Source: Azospirillum sp. TSH64 (GTDB taxonomy: Bacteria > Pseudomonadota > Alphaproteobacteria > Azospirillales > Azospirillaceae). From it: DNA of 64,000 nt. The notes under the pieces were generated by a model that was not told the origin of the DNA, searched no databases, and worked only from the letters and a program-made list of their open reading frames with translations. A program made the position numbers and the translations under genes. Positions 45,693-55,624 of this stretch are shown here, piece after piece. How positions within the stretch are numbered: the stretch's first letter is position 1; every line of letters begins with the position of its first letter. The DNA is taken from positions 4,395,431-4,459,430 of the forward strand of contig NZ_LGQW01000015.1 in the NCBI RefSeq assembly GCF_003116035.1, written 5' to 3'.

Positions 45693-45817
45693 GACGGACA
45701 CAGCGGAACTCCCATTTCTCAACGTTGTCTCCGGCCAACCGAGAAAATTGGTCGGGCTTCCTTCCGGCGAGCAAGCGGAAGCTAAAGGCGGCCATTGAGG
45801 CCAGGAAGCGAATTTAC

Positions 45818-45834
45818 CCGATGGTTGTCATCGG
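45818..45834. promoter_or_regulatory. LysR-type operator CCGAT-N7-ATCGG upstream of lysR gene
   Basis: The 17-bp interrupted palindrome CCGATGGTTGTCATCGG recurs in the same form just after the LysR gene (46858-46880). It lies 158 bp before the chosen start, in the divergent region shared with the cytochrome c gene. Confidence 0.5.
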
Positions 45835-45991
45835 TTTTTCCGATACGATCCTGCCGCATTAGGGGAACCGCCGGTCGCGGCTGCATCCAGTGGATGTGAC
45901 GAATCGTCTCACACCGGTCGGTCGCGATCAAGCCGCCGATGGCGTAGGTCTTGCTCCCCGTCCGTGGAGGCGGGGTTTCGAGCGAGGTATC

Positions 45992-46855
45992 ATGGATACG
46001 GAAATGGCCCGGACATTTCTGGAGGTCACGGCGGCGGGCAGCTTCATGGCGGCAGCCGACCGGCTCCATGTGACCCAGTCGACCGTCAGCACGCGCATCC
46101 AGCAGTTGGAGCAGCAGCTTGGCTGCCGGCTGTTCGTGCGCAACAAGACCGGCGCCACGCTGACCAGCGCCGGCCTGCGTTTCCAGAGACATGCCGCGGC
46201 CATCCTCCGCCTGTGGGAGCAGGCCCGGCAGGAGGCCACCCTGCCCGCCGGCCACAAGGCGCTGCTGCGCATCGGCAGCGAAGCCGGCCTGTGGAACCGC
46301 CTGCTCTACCGCTGGATTCCCTGGATGCGGCGCAACGCCAACGACATCGCCCTGCGCTGCGACGTCGGCCTGCCGAACGGACTGCTGCAAGGGCTTCAGG
46401 ACGGCACGCTGGACGTCGCCGTCCTCTATTCGCCGCGCGCCCTGCCGGGCCTGTCAATCCGCCTGCTGCTGGAGGAGGAACTGGTCCTTTTCCGCATGCC
46501 GGCGGTCGAGGATTACCTGGAGGAGCCCTATGTCCACATCGACTGGGGCGACGATTTCCGCCGCAATGTGCGGCTGCATCGCCCGGACGTGCAGGCCGCG
46601 CCGGTGTCGATCGGCGTCGGCACGCTCGGGCTCGACTATGTCAAACAGTGCGGCGGCACCGGGCATTTCCCCCGGCAGCTCGTCCAGCCGCTGATCGATG
46701 CCGGCAAGGGGGAAATCCTGCCGGAAGCCCGGCCGCTCAGCCTTCCCATCTACGCCGCCTACCCGACCGACGCCGACGACACCATCATCGACCCGGCCCT
46801 CACCGGGTTGAAGGCCATCCTGGGCGAACCGGCCGGCGCCCGCAATTCACTTTGA
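45992..46855 (+). CDS. LysR-family transcriptional regulator
   Basis: Regulator of 287 aa. The N-terminal winged helix (FLEVTAAGSFMAAADRLHVT then QSTVSTRIQQLE, about 8-45) precedes an effector domain from about residue 88. ATG 45992 is preceded by GAGCGAGG and fits the family start; an earlier frame extension has non-conserved sequence. Matching operators on both sides suggest control of itself and of the small membrane-protein gene downstream. The effector is unknown. Confidence 0.88.
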   Translation: MDTEMARTFLEVTAAGSFMAAADRLHVTQSTVSTRIQQLEQQLGCRLFVRNKTGATLTSAGLRFQRHAAAILRLWEQARQEATLPAGHKALLRIGSEAGLWNRLLYRWIPWMRRNANDIALRCDVGLPNGLLQGLQDGTLDVAVLYSPRALPGLSIRLLLEEELVLFRMPAVEDYLEEPYVHIDWGDDFRRNVRLHRPDVQAAPVSIGVGTLGLDYVKQCGGTGHFPRQLVQPLIDAGKGEILPEARPLSLPIYAAYPTDADDTIIDPALTGLKAILGEPAGARNSL

Positions 46856-46857
46856 TA

Positions 46858-46880
46858 AAACCGATACAAACCATCGGTTT
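46858..46880. promoter_or_regulatory. Inverted repeat AAACCGAT-N7-ATCGGTTT
   Basis: Perfect 8-bp arms start three bases after the LysR stop, 74 bp before the next start codon. The core CCGAT-N7-ATCGG equals that upstream of the LysR gene. It could be an operator of the downstream gene; the trailing TTTATTT means it could also act as a weak terminator. Confidence 0.55.
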
Positions 46881-46953
46881 ATTTCGCTTTTTGCGATGGA
46901 TGGCGCTGCCTAGGATCGGCTTCAACCAAAACCTGAGATAAAGGTCCGATCCG

Positions 46954-47175
46954 ATGTCAATGCAACTGGCGCAGCCGTCCCTGCTCGAAGAGGACGGCGC
47001 CGCGGCGGAAACGAAGTTCCGCCGGTTCGAGTCGCCCTACATCGTGTTTCCGTCGCTGATCCTGCTGCTGATCATGCCGTTCGGCATCGTCTTTCACCCG
47101 GTCTGGCTCGCCACCGCCGCCGAAGTGGGCGTGGTCGTGATGTTCATCGCCATTTTCCGCATGATGCGGATGTGA
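46954..47175 (+). CDS. Small two-helix membrane protein, unknown
   Basis: Protein of 73 aa with a polar N terminus and two hydrophobic segments (about 31-47 and 50-69, the second AAEVGVVVMFIAIFRMM). The start is preceded by AAAGGT. I recognise no family. The preceding inverted repeat equals the LysR gene's own operator, so the protein is probably part of that regulator's small regulon. It is convergent with the DUF3325-like gene. Confidence 0.6.
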   Translation: MSMQLAQPSLLEEDGAAAETKFRRFESPYIVFPSLILLLIMPFGIVFHPVWLATAAEVGVVVMFIAIFRMMRM

Positions 47176-47191
47176 GGCCACCCCCCCGCCG

Positions 47192-47500
47192 TTAAGACGC
47201 GCGGCCGCGGGCGGATCGCGTCTTCCAGGTGACGGTCGCCGCAACCGCCAGCGCTGCCGCGCTCAAGGCCAGCACCCAGAGCAGGAGGCCGAAGCCTGTT
47301 CCATCATGGCGCACCGCGACCGACAGCGCCGCCGCCAGGCACAGCAACGCCGCCAGCCGCAGCCGGAATACCGTGCGGCGCGGCGGCCCCCGCCTGGACT
47401 CGACGAGGTCGCGCCAATGCCGCTCCACCGACAGGGCAAGGGCGGCGAAGGCGAAATAGCAGAGCCCGAAGAGGCCGGGCAGCATCAGGGCATCAGGCAT
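47192..47500 (-). CDS. DUF3325-like small membrane protein
   Basis: Protein of 102 aa with three hydrophobic helices (about 4-24, 45-60, 68-90). The pattern FGLCYFAFAALALSVERHW at the start and its position directly after a PepSY transmembrane gene (8-nt overlap) match DUF3325 proteins found in ferric-siderophore uptake loci. The role is unknown; probably an inner-membrane partner in iron release or reduction. Confidence 0.72.
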   Translation of the reverse strand: MPDALMLPGLFGLCYFAFAALALSVERHWRDLVESRRGPPRRTVFRLRLAALLCLAAALSVAVRHDGTGFGLLLWVLALSAAALAVAATVTWKTRSARGRAS

Positions 47501-49064
47501 GGTCGGTCACCTCCGCCAGGGTTGAGAGTTCGGGATCGCGCCGCCGGGCCAGCCGACGCGACACCCGCCAAGCGGCGGCGGCGGTCAGAGCCAACACCGC
47601 ATCGACGCCCAGCACCGCCCAATCGGCGGCGGCCACGGCGCGGATGGGATGTTCCCCCGTCGTGATCCAGTTCAGCACCACGCAGGCTGCGGCCAGCAAG
47701 GCGACCGCGGTGCATTGTTCGCTCCAGGGCGGGTCCGTCCGGGTGCTGACGGCAGCATGGACGGCGCTCCCGATCCAGATCACGAAGAAGAGGCCGACCT
47801 CCACAAGCTCCCGCGACGGGATGCCGGCCGGCAGCAGCCGGTTGGCCGCCATCATCGCCAGCGTGGCGATCAGCAGGCCGGAGGTGCTGCCACAGGCGAT
47901 GGCGGCGACGCTGCGCCAGCCGGCGCCGGGCTTCACGCCATGGGCGACCCGCCGCTTCTCCATCCAGTACAGCATGCCGGTGCCGATCAGCACGCAGCCG
48001 GACAGCCCGAACAGGAAATACAGCCAGCGCAGCGGCCAATGGTCGAAGGCGGCGAAATGCAGCCCCGACAGGACGCGGTGGGTTGCCACCACCGGCCCCG
48101 GCCGCTGGTATTTCAGCACCTGCCCGGTAACGCCGTCGAAGAAGACCGGCTGGACATCGAGGCTGATGCGGTCCCGCAGAGCGCGGTTGATGCGGACGAC
48201 CGACGCGGCATCGCCGGCATTGTAGACGAACACCACGGCCGGCTCGCCCCCGCCCCACAGCCGGCGGGCCTCCGCCACCATCGGATCGAGCGGCGCCAGC
48301 GGGGCAGCGATGCCGCTGCGCGGACGGCTGTAGTTGCCCAGCGCGTCGTCGTAGAAGCGCCGCACATCGCCGCCATACAGCGCCTGGACGCCGGCCGGCA
48401 GCACGATGGGCAGGACGATGACGATCCCGGTGATCGTGATCATCAGATGGAAGGGCAGGACCAGCACGCCCGCCAGATTGTGCAGGTCGAGCAGGGAGCG
48501 GCGGACCTGCCCCCAGCTGCGGAAGGTGAAGAAATCCTTGAAGATCCGCGCATGGATGATGACACCGGAAATCAGCCCGGCCAGCATCGCCACCGAGGCG
48601 AAGCAGACGATCCAATAGCCGATGAAGCCCGCCCGCAGATGCAGGCTGTAATGCAGTGGATAGAAGAAATAGGTGGCTCCCAGCGTCCCGACCGGCGGCA
48701 GCAGCTGGCCGTCGCCGGTCGCCATGCCGCCGGCATTGCCGGTCTCGGTCCGAAGCTGAAGCGCCATCACCGGCCGCCGTTCGTCCGGCAACTGCACATA
48801 CCAGTCGCGCACCGTCCGCCCGGCGGCGAGCTTCTCCACCGCCGGCAGCACCGCATGGTCGAGCGAGACCGGCACGGTCTCCACCGTGCCGACACGGGTG
48901 GCGGGCATCATCCAGCGGTCGATCTCGGAGGCGAACACCGCCAGCGATCCCATGAAGAAGATCAGCATCAGCAACCCGCCGAGTGTCACCCCCGCCCAGG
49001 TGTGCGGCCACAGCATGGCGGCGCGCAGCGCCGAGCTGATAAGCTTGCGCGTCTTCGCCGTCAT
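47493..49064 (-). CDS. PepSY-associated transmembrane protein (siderophore reductase-like)
   Basis: Inner-membrane protein (523 aa) of the PiuB/PepSY_TM family, often linked to reductive iron release from siderophores. Membrane segments occur near residues 25-45, 145-175, 200-225, 345-365 and three toward the C terminus. Conserved histidines in LHYSLHLR, IIHARIF, DLHNLAG and GLHFAAFDHWPL could bind haem. It overlaps DUF3649-like and DUF3325-like genes by a few bases on either side. The Fur box before the first gene points to iron-starvation control. Confidence 0.88.
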   Translation of the reverse strand: MTAKTRKLISSALRAAMLWPHTWAGVTLGGLLMLIFFMGSLAVFASEIDRWMMPATRVGTVETVPVSLDHAVLPAVEKLAAGRTVRDWYVQLPDERRPVMALQLRTETGNAGGMATGDGQLLPPVGTLGATYFFYPLHYSLHLRAGFIGYWIVCFASVAMLAGLISGVIIHARIFKDFFTFRSWGQVRRSLLDLHNLAGVLVLPFHLMITITGIVIVLPIVLPAGVQALYGGDVRRFYDDALGNYSRPRSGIAAPLAPLDPMVAEARRLWGGGEPAVVFVYNAGDAASVVRINRALRDRISLDVQPVFFDGVTGQVLKYQRPGPVVATHRVLSGLHFAAFDHWPLRWLYFLFGLSGCVLIGTGMLYWMEKRRVAHGVKPGAGWRSVAAIACGSTSGLLIATLAMMAANRLLPAGIPSRELVEVGLFFVIWIGSAVHAAVSTRTDPPWSEQCTAVALLAAACVVLNWITTGEHPIRAVAAADWAVLGVDAVLALTAAAAWRVSRRLARRRDPELSTLAEVTDHA

Positions 49065-49399
49065 GGCCCCACTATCCCGGCGAACTTCCCGGCAAACTGC
49101 GAGGCCGCGATCAGCAGCACCCCGCCGCCGCCCAGCACCGCCCAGCCGACCGTGATCCGCGGGACCGCAAAGGCCCACAGCGACGCCGCCGGCAGCACCA
49201 CCAGCGCCAGCAGGCTGGAGGCGGTAACCGCCTCCGCCGGGGCCATGCCCGCCAGCGCCCCCAACTCCGCCCCGAAGGCGGCGAGGCCCCAAGCGAAACC
49301 ATAGGCGCCGAACACCGCCGCGGTCACCCGTGCGGCAATGCGCAGGCGCGGCGGCGCAGCCCGTCCCTCAACCCGTCCGGACTGCCCGGCAGTCTTCAT
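49061..49399 (-). CDS. DUF3649-like small membrane protein
   Basis: Protein of 112 aa with three predicted helices (about 23-45, 50-75 and 80-105). The motif VFGAYGFAWGLAAF fits DUF3649 proteins that precede PepSY genes in iron operons. It overlaps the PepSY gene by 4 nt. ATG 49399 (MKTAGQ) is the best start. A Fur box lies about 75 bp upstream. No TonB receptor is present in the window. Confidence 0.75.
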   Translation of the reverse strand: MKTAGQSGRVEGRAAPPRLRIAARVTAAVFGAYGFAWGLAAFGAELGALAGMAPAEAVTASSLLALVVLPAASLWAFAVPRITVGWAVLGGGGVLLIAASQFAGKFAGIVGP

Positions 49400-49472
49400 C
49401 GCGATGCTCCCCCTGCCATTGTGCCTGCCAAAGCGCCGACGCCCCCGACACGGTTCACGCAGCTCCAACCTT

Positions 49473-49491
49473 GATAATGATACTGATTCTC
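49473..49491. promoter_or_regulatory. Fur box
   Basis: GATAATGATACTGATTCTC matches 16 of 19 positions of the classical Fur consensus (GATAATGATAATCATTATC). It precedes the leftward iron operon by about 75 bp and could also affect the rightward transcript. Confidence 0.8.
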
Positions 49492-49664
49492 ATTTGCAAG
49501 ATTCTCCTCGTTCCGCGGGAGAAAGACGGGCAGCCGGCGGTCGGAGGCTGGAACCGCGCAGAGCGCGACGCTGCCGGCCGGACTGGGCTACACTCGGGCC
49601 GACATCGACCGGCTGCTTCCCGACCGGAACCAAGACCCTGCAGGGCCAAAAAGGACAAGAACCA

Positions 49665-50261
49665 ATGACCACCGAGAGCGCAACCGAAACGACCTCCGAA
49701 ACCGGGGCTTTTGAAACCGGAGACGCCCTGCTCGCCCGACACCCCGGCGCCATCATCCGGCCCGTCAAGGGAGTATGGCCGCGCATCGCGGCCGACGCCT
49801 ACATCGCTCCCGGCGCGGTGGTGGTCGGCGACGTCACCATCGGGGCGGAGGCCAGCGTCTGGTACGGCTGCGTCCTTCGCGGCGACGACCACAGCATCAC
49901 GGTGGGGCCGCGCACCAACATCCAGGACGGCACCATCATCCATGTCATGCTGAACGAGTATCCGACCATCATCGGTGCCGACGTGGTGATCGGCCATGGC
50001 GTGCGGATGCATGGCTGTACGCTGGAGGACGGCTGTCTGGTCGGCATCGGCGCAATCGTGCTGGACGGCGCGGTCGTGGAAAGCGGCGCCATGCTGGCGG
50101 CCGGTGCTGTGCTGACCCCGCGCAAGCGCGTCCCCGCTCGCCAGCTTTGGGCCGGAAGCCCGGCCAGGCATCTGCGCGACGTGACCGACGCCGAGGTGGA
50201 GTTCATCGCCTTCGACGTGCGCCACTATGCCGGCCTGGCACGGGCTGCGTCGGGACGCTGA
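49665..50261 (+). CDS. Gamma-class carbonic anhydrase-like protein
   Basis: Left-handed beta-helix protein (198 aa) of the gamma-carbonic-anhydrase family. The three metal histidines are at the expected places: in TIIHVMLNE, IGHGVRMH and RMHGC. The isoleucine-rich hexapeptide pattern runs from about residue 40 to 165. Proteins of this branch hydrate CO2 or act as metal-dependent enzymes of unknown specificity. A 20-residue Ser/Thr/Glu-rich N-terminal extension precedes the core. The preceding AAAAAGGACAAG provides a ribosome site for ATG 49665. It appears to be a single gene. Confidence 0.9.
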   Translation: MTTESATETTSETGAFETGDALLARHPGAIIRPVKGVWPRIAADAYIAPGAVVVGDVTIGAEASVWYGCVLRGDDHSITVGPRTNIQDGTIIHVMLNEYPTIIGADVVIGHGVRMHGCTLEDGCLVGIGAIVLDGAVVESGAMLAAGAVLTPRKRVPARQLWAGSPARHLRDVTDAEVEFIAFDVRHYAGLARAASGR

Positions 50262-50461
50262 TGACGGAGCCGGGGCGACCTCCGATCCGAACGGGCATCG
50301 CCCCACCTGACCGTTACTGCACAGCCGACAGCCCGGACCGGGGGCGCGTATAGCGGCCGTATATTTCTCAGGCATCACGCGCCCCATCGCATTTATATGC
50401 CCCGCAGCCCTCTTCTCAGTGGGATAGCGGCCATTGGCCGCCCGTAAACTGTGAGGCTGTC

Positions 50462-50671
50462 ATGCAAGGAAAATCGCCTCTCGGGCTGCTCGACCGGACC
50501 ATGCCTGCCCCGGCGCGCATGGAGGACTGCGACCTGCGGGCATCGGACGACACGTCGGATGGAGCTTTCCCCTCCCCGCACGCGGTGCTGGGCGAGGCGG
50601 CGATCACCATCGCCGCCTTCCTGCTGATCGCATTCGCGCTGCAAATGCTGGCCTTGTGGATCGGGGCCTGA
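50462..50671 (+). CDS. Possible 69-aa membrane peptide upstream of kdp
   Basis: Open frame of 69 codons with a polar first half and a hydrophobic C-terminal helix (about 47-68, AAITIAAFLLIAFALQMLAL). The start is preceded by GAGG at a reasonable distance. The AT-rich segment just before it (TATATTT, TTTATATG between 50360 and 50400) could be a promoter. I know no family. It may be a real accessory of the kdp region or a chance frame. Confidence 0.4.
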   Translation: MQGKSPLGLLDRTMPAPARMEDCDLRASDDTSDGAFPSPHAVLGEAAITIAAFLLIAFALQMLALWIGA

Positions 50672-50708
50672 CCGGCTGAGACGATCGCGCGGATGCCCGG
50701 ACGGCCCG

Positions 50709-50735
50709 CCGTATATATGAACCCTATATTTTCCG
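50709..50735 (+). promoter_or_regulatory. AT-rich island, possible kdp promoter
   Basis: GTATATATGAACCCTATATT is a strong local drop in G+C about 110-135 bp before the first kdp small gene. A similar GTATATTT lies near 50359. KdpE-type regulators bind T-rich direct repeats, so a KdpE site is plausible, but no exact consensus was found. Confidence 0.4.
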
Positions 50736-50845
50736 GCCCTGCCGTCCCCCATCGAATCTATACGCGGCTCCGGCGCACCCTCACAGGGTCGGACCTCCCC
50801 CGCCACCATGACGGCGTGGGGGACGCAATTCCGGAGACCCAAACG

Positions 50846-50929
50846 ATGCTCGACCTGCTGTTTCTTGCGCTCACCGTCGGCTTTTTCGCCGCGGCGGTCG
50901 CCTATGTCCATGCCTGCGACCGGCTGTGA
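50846..50929 (+). CDS. 27-aa membrane peptide preceding kdpF
   Basis: Very short protein, MLDLLFLALTVGFFAAAVAY followed by VHACDRL: a single membrane helix with a short basic or polar tail. Tiny proteins of this form are found before kdpF in several bacteria. It is preceded by GGAGACC and followed by kdpF after 13 nt. The function is unknown; it may stabilise the Kdp complex. Confidence 0.6.
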   Translation: MLDLLFLALTVGFFAAAVAYVHACDRL

Positions 50930-50942
50930 GGGGAGCGGCGCC

Positions 50943-51032
50943 ATGTCCCTCGATTATGCCCTGGCCGGCCTCGTGACCGCCGGACTGCTGGTCTATCTGG
51001 TCTATGCCCTGATCCGCCCCGAACGGTTCTGA
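50943..51032 (+). CDS. kdpF: KdpF, small subunit of the K+-transporting ATPase
   Basis: 29-aa single-helix peptide ([20 protein letters not shown] then YALIRPERF) with the typical KdpF ending RPERF. KdpF stabilises the KdpFABC complex in the inner membrane. Ribosome site GAGGGGAG lies upstream; kdpA begins 13 nt downstream. Confidence 0.88.
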   Translation: MSLDYALAGLVTAGLLVYLVYALIRPERF

Positions 51033-51045
51033 GGAGATCCATCCC

Positions 51046-52755
51046 ATGACCGTCAACGGCTGGATCCAGATCCTGGTCTTCCTCGCCCTGGTCGTCGCGA
51101 TGACGCGGCCCCTGGGCGGCTTCATGACGCGCGTCTTCACCGGCGAGCGCACGCTGCTCTCCCCCATCCTCGGCCCCGTCGAGCGCGGCCTCTACCGTCT
51201 GGCCGGCGTCGATGAACGCACCGAGCAGCATTGGGTAACCTACGCCGTGTCGATGCTGCTGTTCAGCGCCGCCGGCATGGTTCTGCTCTATGCCCTGCAA
51301 CGCCTCCAGCCGGTCCTGCCGCTGAATCCGCAAGACATGGCGGCGGTGCCGGCCGACCTCGCCTTCAACACCGCGGCCAGTTTCACCACCAACACCAACT
51401 GGCAGAATTACGGCGGCGAGACCACCATGGGCCATCTGGTACAGATGGCCGGGCTGACCTTCCACAACTACGTCTCGGCCGCCACCGGCATCGCGCTGGC
51501 GGTGGCTCTGGTTCGAGGCTTCGCCCGCACCTCGGCCCGCACGGTGGGCAATTTCTGGGTCGATCTGACCCGCGCCACCCTCTATGTCCTGCTGCCGCTG
51601 TGCGTCGTCTGCGCGCTGTTCCTGGTCTGGCAGGGCGTGCCGCAAACGCTGGCGGGCGCCGTCGATGCCACCACGCTGGAGGGTGCGAAGCAGACCATCT
51701 CGCTCGGCCCCGTCGCCTCGCAGGAGGCGATCAAGATGCTGGGGACCAACGGCGGCGGCTTCTTCAACGCAAACTCCGCCCATCCCTTCGAGAATCCCAA
51801 CGCCCTGACCAATCTGGTCGAGATGCTGTGCATCTTCGCGCTGGGCGCCGGGCTGACCAACCTGTTCGGCCGCATGGTCGGCGACGAGCGCCAGGGCTGG
51901 GCCATCCTCGCCGCCATGGGGCTGCTGTTCGCCGCCGGCGTCTGCGTCGCCTATTGGGCCGAGGCCCAGGGCAACCCGGCCTTCGCCGCCTTCGGGATCG
52001 ACGGCAGCGCCGGCAACATGGAGGGTAAGGAGACCCGCTTCGGCATCGCCGCGACAGCGCTGTTCGCCACCGTCACAACCGCCGCCTCCTGCGGTGCGGT
52101 CAACGCCATGCATGACAGCTTTATGCCGCTGGGCGGCATGGTGCCGATGATCAACATGATGCTGGGCGAGATCATCGTCGGCGGCGTCGGCGCCGGCCTC
52201 TACGGCATGCTGCTGTTCGCCATCGTGGCGCTGTTCGTCGCCGGCCTGATGGTCGGCCGCACGCCGGAATATCTCGGCAAGAAGCTGGAGGCGAAGGAGG
52301 TCAAGATGACCATGCTCGCCATCCTCTGCCTGCCCCTGATGATGCTGGGCTTCACAGCCGTCGCGGTGGTGCTCGACACCGGCACCGCGTCGATGGCAAA
52401 TGCCGGGCCGCACGGCTTCTCCGAAGCGCTCTACGCCTATGTCTCGGGTGCCGCCAACAACGGCAGCGCGTTCGGCGGGCTGACCGGCAACACGCCCTGG
52501 TACAACGTCACGCTGGCCATCGCCATGCTGGTGGGCCGCTTCCTGGTCATCGTGCCGATGATGGCGATCGCCGGCTCCCTGGCGTCCAAGGCCCGCGCCC
52601 CCGTTTCGGCCGGCACCTTCCCCACCCATGACGGGCTGTTCGTCGGGCTGCTGGTCGGCGTCATCCTGATCGTCGGCGGCCTCACTTTCTTCCCGGCTCT
52701 CGCCCTCGGCCCGGTGGTCGAGCATCTGGCGATGACCGCCGGCACCCTCTTCTGA
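51046..52755 (+). CDS. kdpA: KdpA, K+-translocating subunit
   Basis: Inner-membrane channel-like subunit (569 aa) that binds K+ and passes it toward KdpB. It has about ten helices and four selectivity-filter-like loops, for example near [30 protein letters not shown] and [15 protein letters not shown]. Length and motif order are typical of the family. It is part of the kdpFABC operon with a 14-nt gap to kdpB. Confidence 0.96.
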   Translation: MTVNGWIQILVFLALVVAMTRPLGGFMTRVFTGERTLLSPILGPVERGLYRLAGVDERTEQHWVTYAVSMLLFSAAGMVLLYALQRLQPVLPLNPQDMAAVPADLAFNTAASFTTNTNWQNYGGETTMGHLVQMAGLTFHNYVSAATGIALAVALVRGFARTSARTVGNFWVDLTRATLYVLLPLCVVCALFLVWQGVPQTLAGAVDATTLEGAKQTISLGPVASQEAIKMLGTNGGGFFNANSAHPFENPNALTNLVEMLCIFALGAGLTNLFGRMVGDERQGWAILAAMGLLFAAGVCVAYWAEAQGNPAFAAFGIDGSAGNMEGKETRFGIAATALFATVTTAASCGAVNAMHDSFMPLGGMVPMINMMLGEIIVGGVGAGLYGMLLFAIVALFVAGLMVGRTPEYLGKKLEAKEVKMTMLAILCLPLMMLGFTAVAVVLDTGTASMANAGPHGFSEALYAYVSGAANNGSAFGGLTGNTPWYNVTLAIAMLVGRFLVIVPMMAIAGSLASKARAPVSAGTFPTHDGLFVGLLVGVILIVGGLTFFPALALGPVVEHLAMTAGTLF

Positions 52756-52769
52756 TCGGGAACGCTCCC

Positions 52770-54878
<2,109 letters not shown>

Positions 54879-54888
54879 GGAGCCTGTC

Positions 54889-55509
54889 ATGTTGAAGGAT
54901 CTGCGTCCCGCCCTGGTGATGACCGTCGCACTGACGGCGATCACCGGGCTCGCCTACCCGCTCGCCGTCACCGGTGCCGCACAAGTCCTGTTTCCGCACC
55001 AGGCCAACGGCAGCCTGATCGAACGGAACGGGACCATCGTCGGCTCCAGCCTGATCGGACAGGATTTCACCGGCGAAGGCTATTTCCATCCCCGCCCGTC
55101 GGCCACCACCGGCGCCGACCCCGCCGATCCGGCCAAGACCGTGCCGGCTCCCTACAACGCGGCGAATTCGATGGGATCCAACCTCGGTCCGACGAGCAAG
55201 GCGCTGGTCGACCGCGTGCAGGCCGATGCCGAAAAGCTGAAGACGGAAAACCCCGGCGCCCCGGTCCCGGTGGAGCTGGTGACCACCTCGGGCAGCGGCC
55301 TCGACCCCGACCTGTCGCCGGGCGCCGCCGACTTCCAGGTGCCGCGCATCGCCAAGGCCCGCGGCCTTTCGGAAGATGCCGTGCGCAAGCTGGTTGCCGA
55401 TACCACCGAACCGCGCCCGCTCGGTTTCCTGGGCGAGCCGACCGTCAATGTCCTGGCGCTCAACCTCGCGCTGGATCGGGCGGCCGGCAAAACAGCAGGA
55501 GGCAAATAG
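54889..55509 (+). CDS. kdpC: KdpC, ATPase assembly subunit
   Basis: Single-helix periplasmic subunit (206 aa). The N-terminal membrane segment (about 6-28) is followed by the conserved [14 protein letters not shown] (about 63-76) and [11 protein letters not shown] (about 138-148). ATG 54889 (MLKDLRPAL) gives the usual family start. KdpC helps KdpB bind ATP. The kdpDE genes begin 115 nt downstream. Confidence 0.95.
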   Translation: MLKDLRPALVMTVALTAITGLAYPLAVTGAAQVLFPHQANGSLIERNGTIVGSSLIGQDFTGEGYFHPRPSATTGADPADPAKTVPAPYNAANSMGSNLGPTSKALVDRVQADAEKLKTENPGAPVPVELVTTSGSGLDPDLSPGAADFQVPRIAKARGLSEDAVRKLVADTTEPRPLGFLGEPTVNVLALNLALDRAAGKTAGGK

Positions 55510-55624
55510 CCGGCCGTTGCTGTGCAACGGGGCTGTCGGAATCGGCTATCCTCCGCAACGGCCGGCGGAGTAATCCATAGCCGGGCTTGAAGTCGGGGTT
55601 GGGGGAGCGTAAAGGGACGATGCC

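Noticed and set aside
46858-46880. Inverted repeat as the terminator of the LysR gene only
   Set aside because: The same core with the same N7 spacing occurs upstream of the LysR gene, which favours an operator, although a dual role cannot be excluded.
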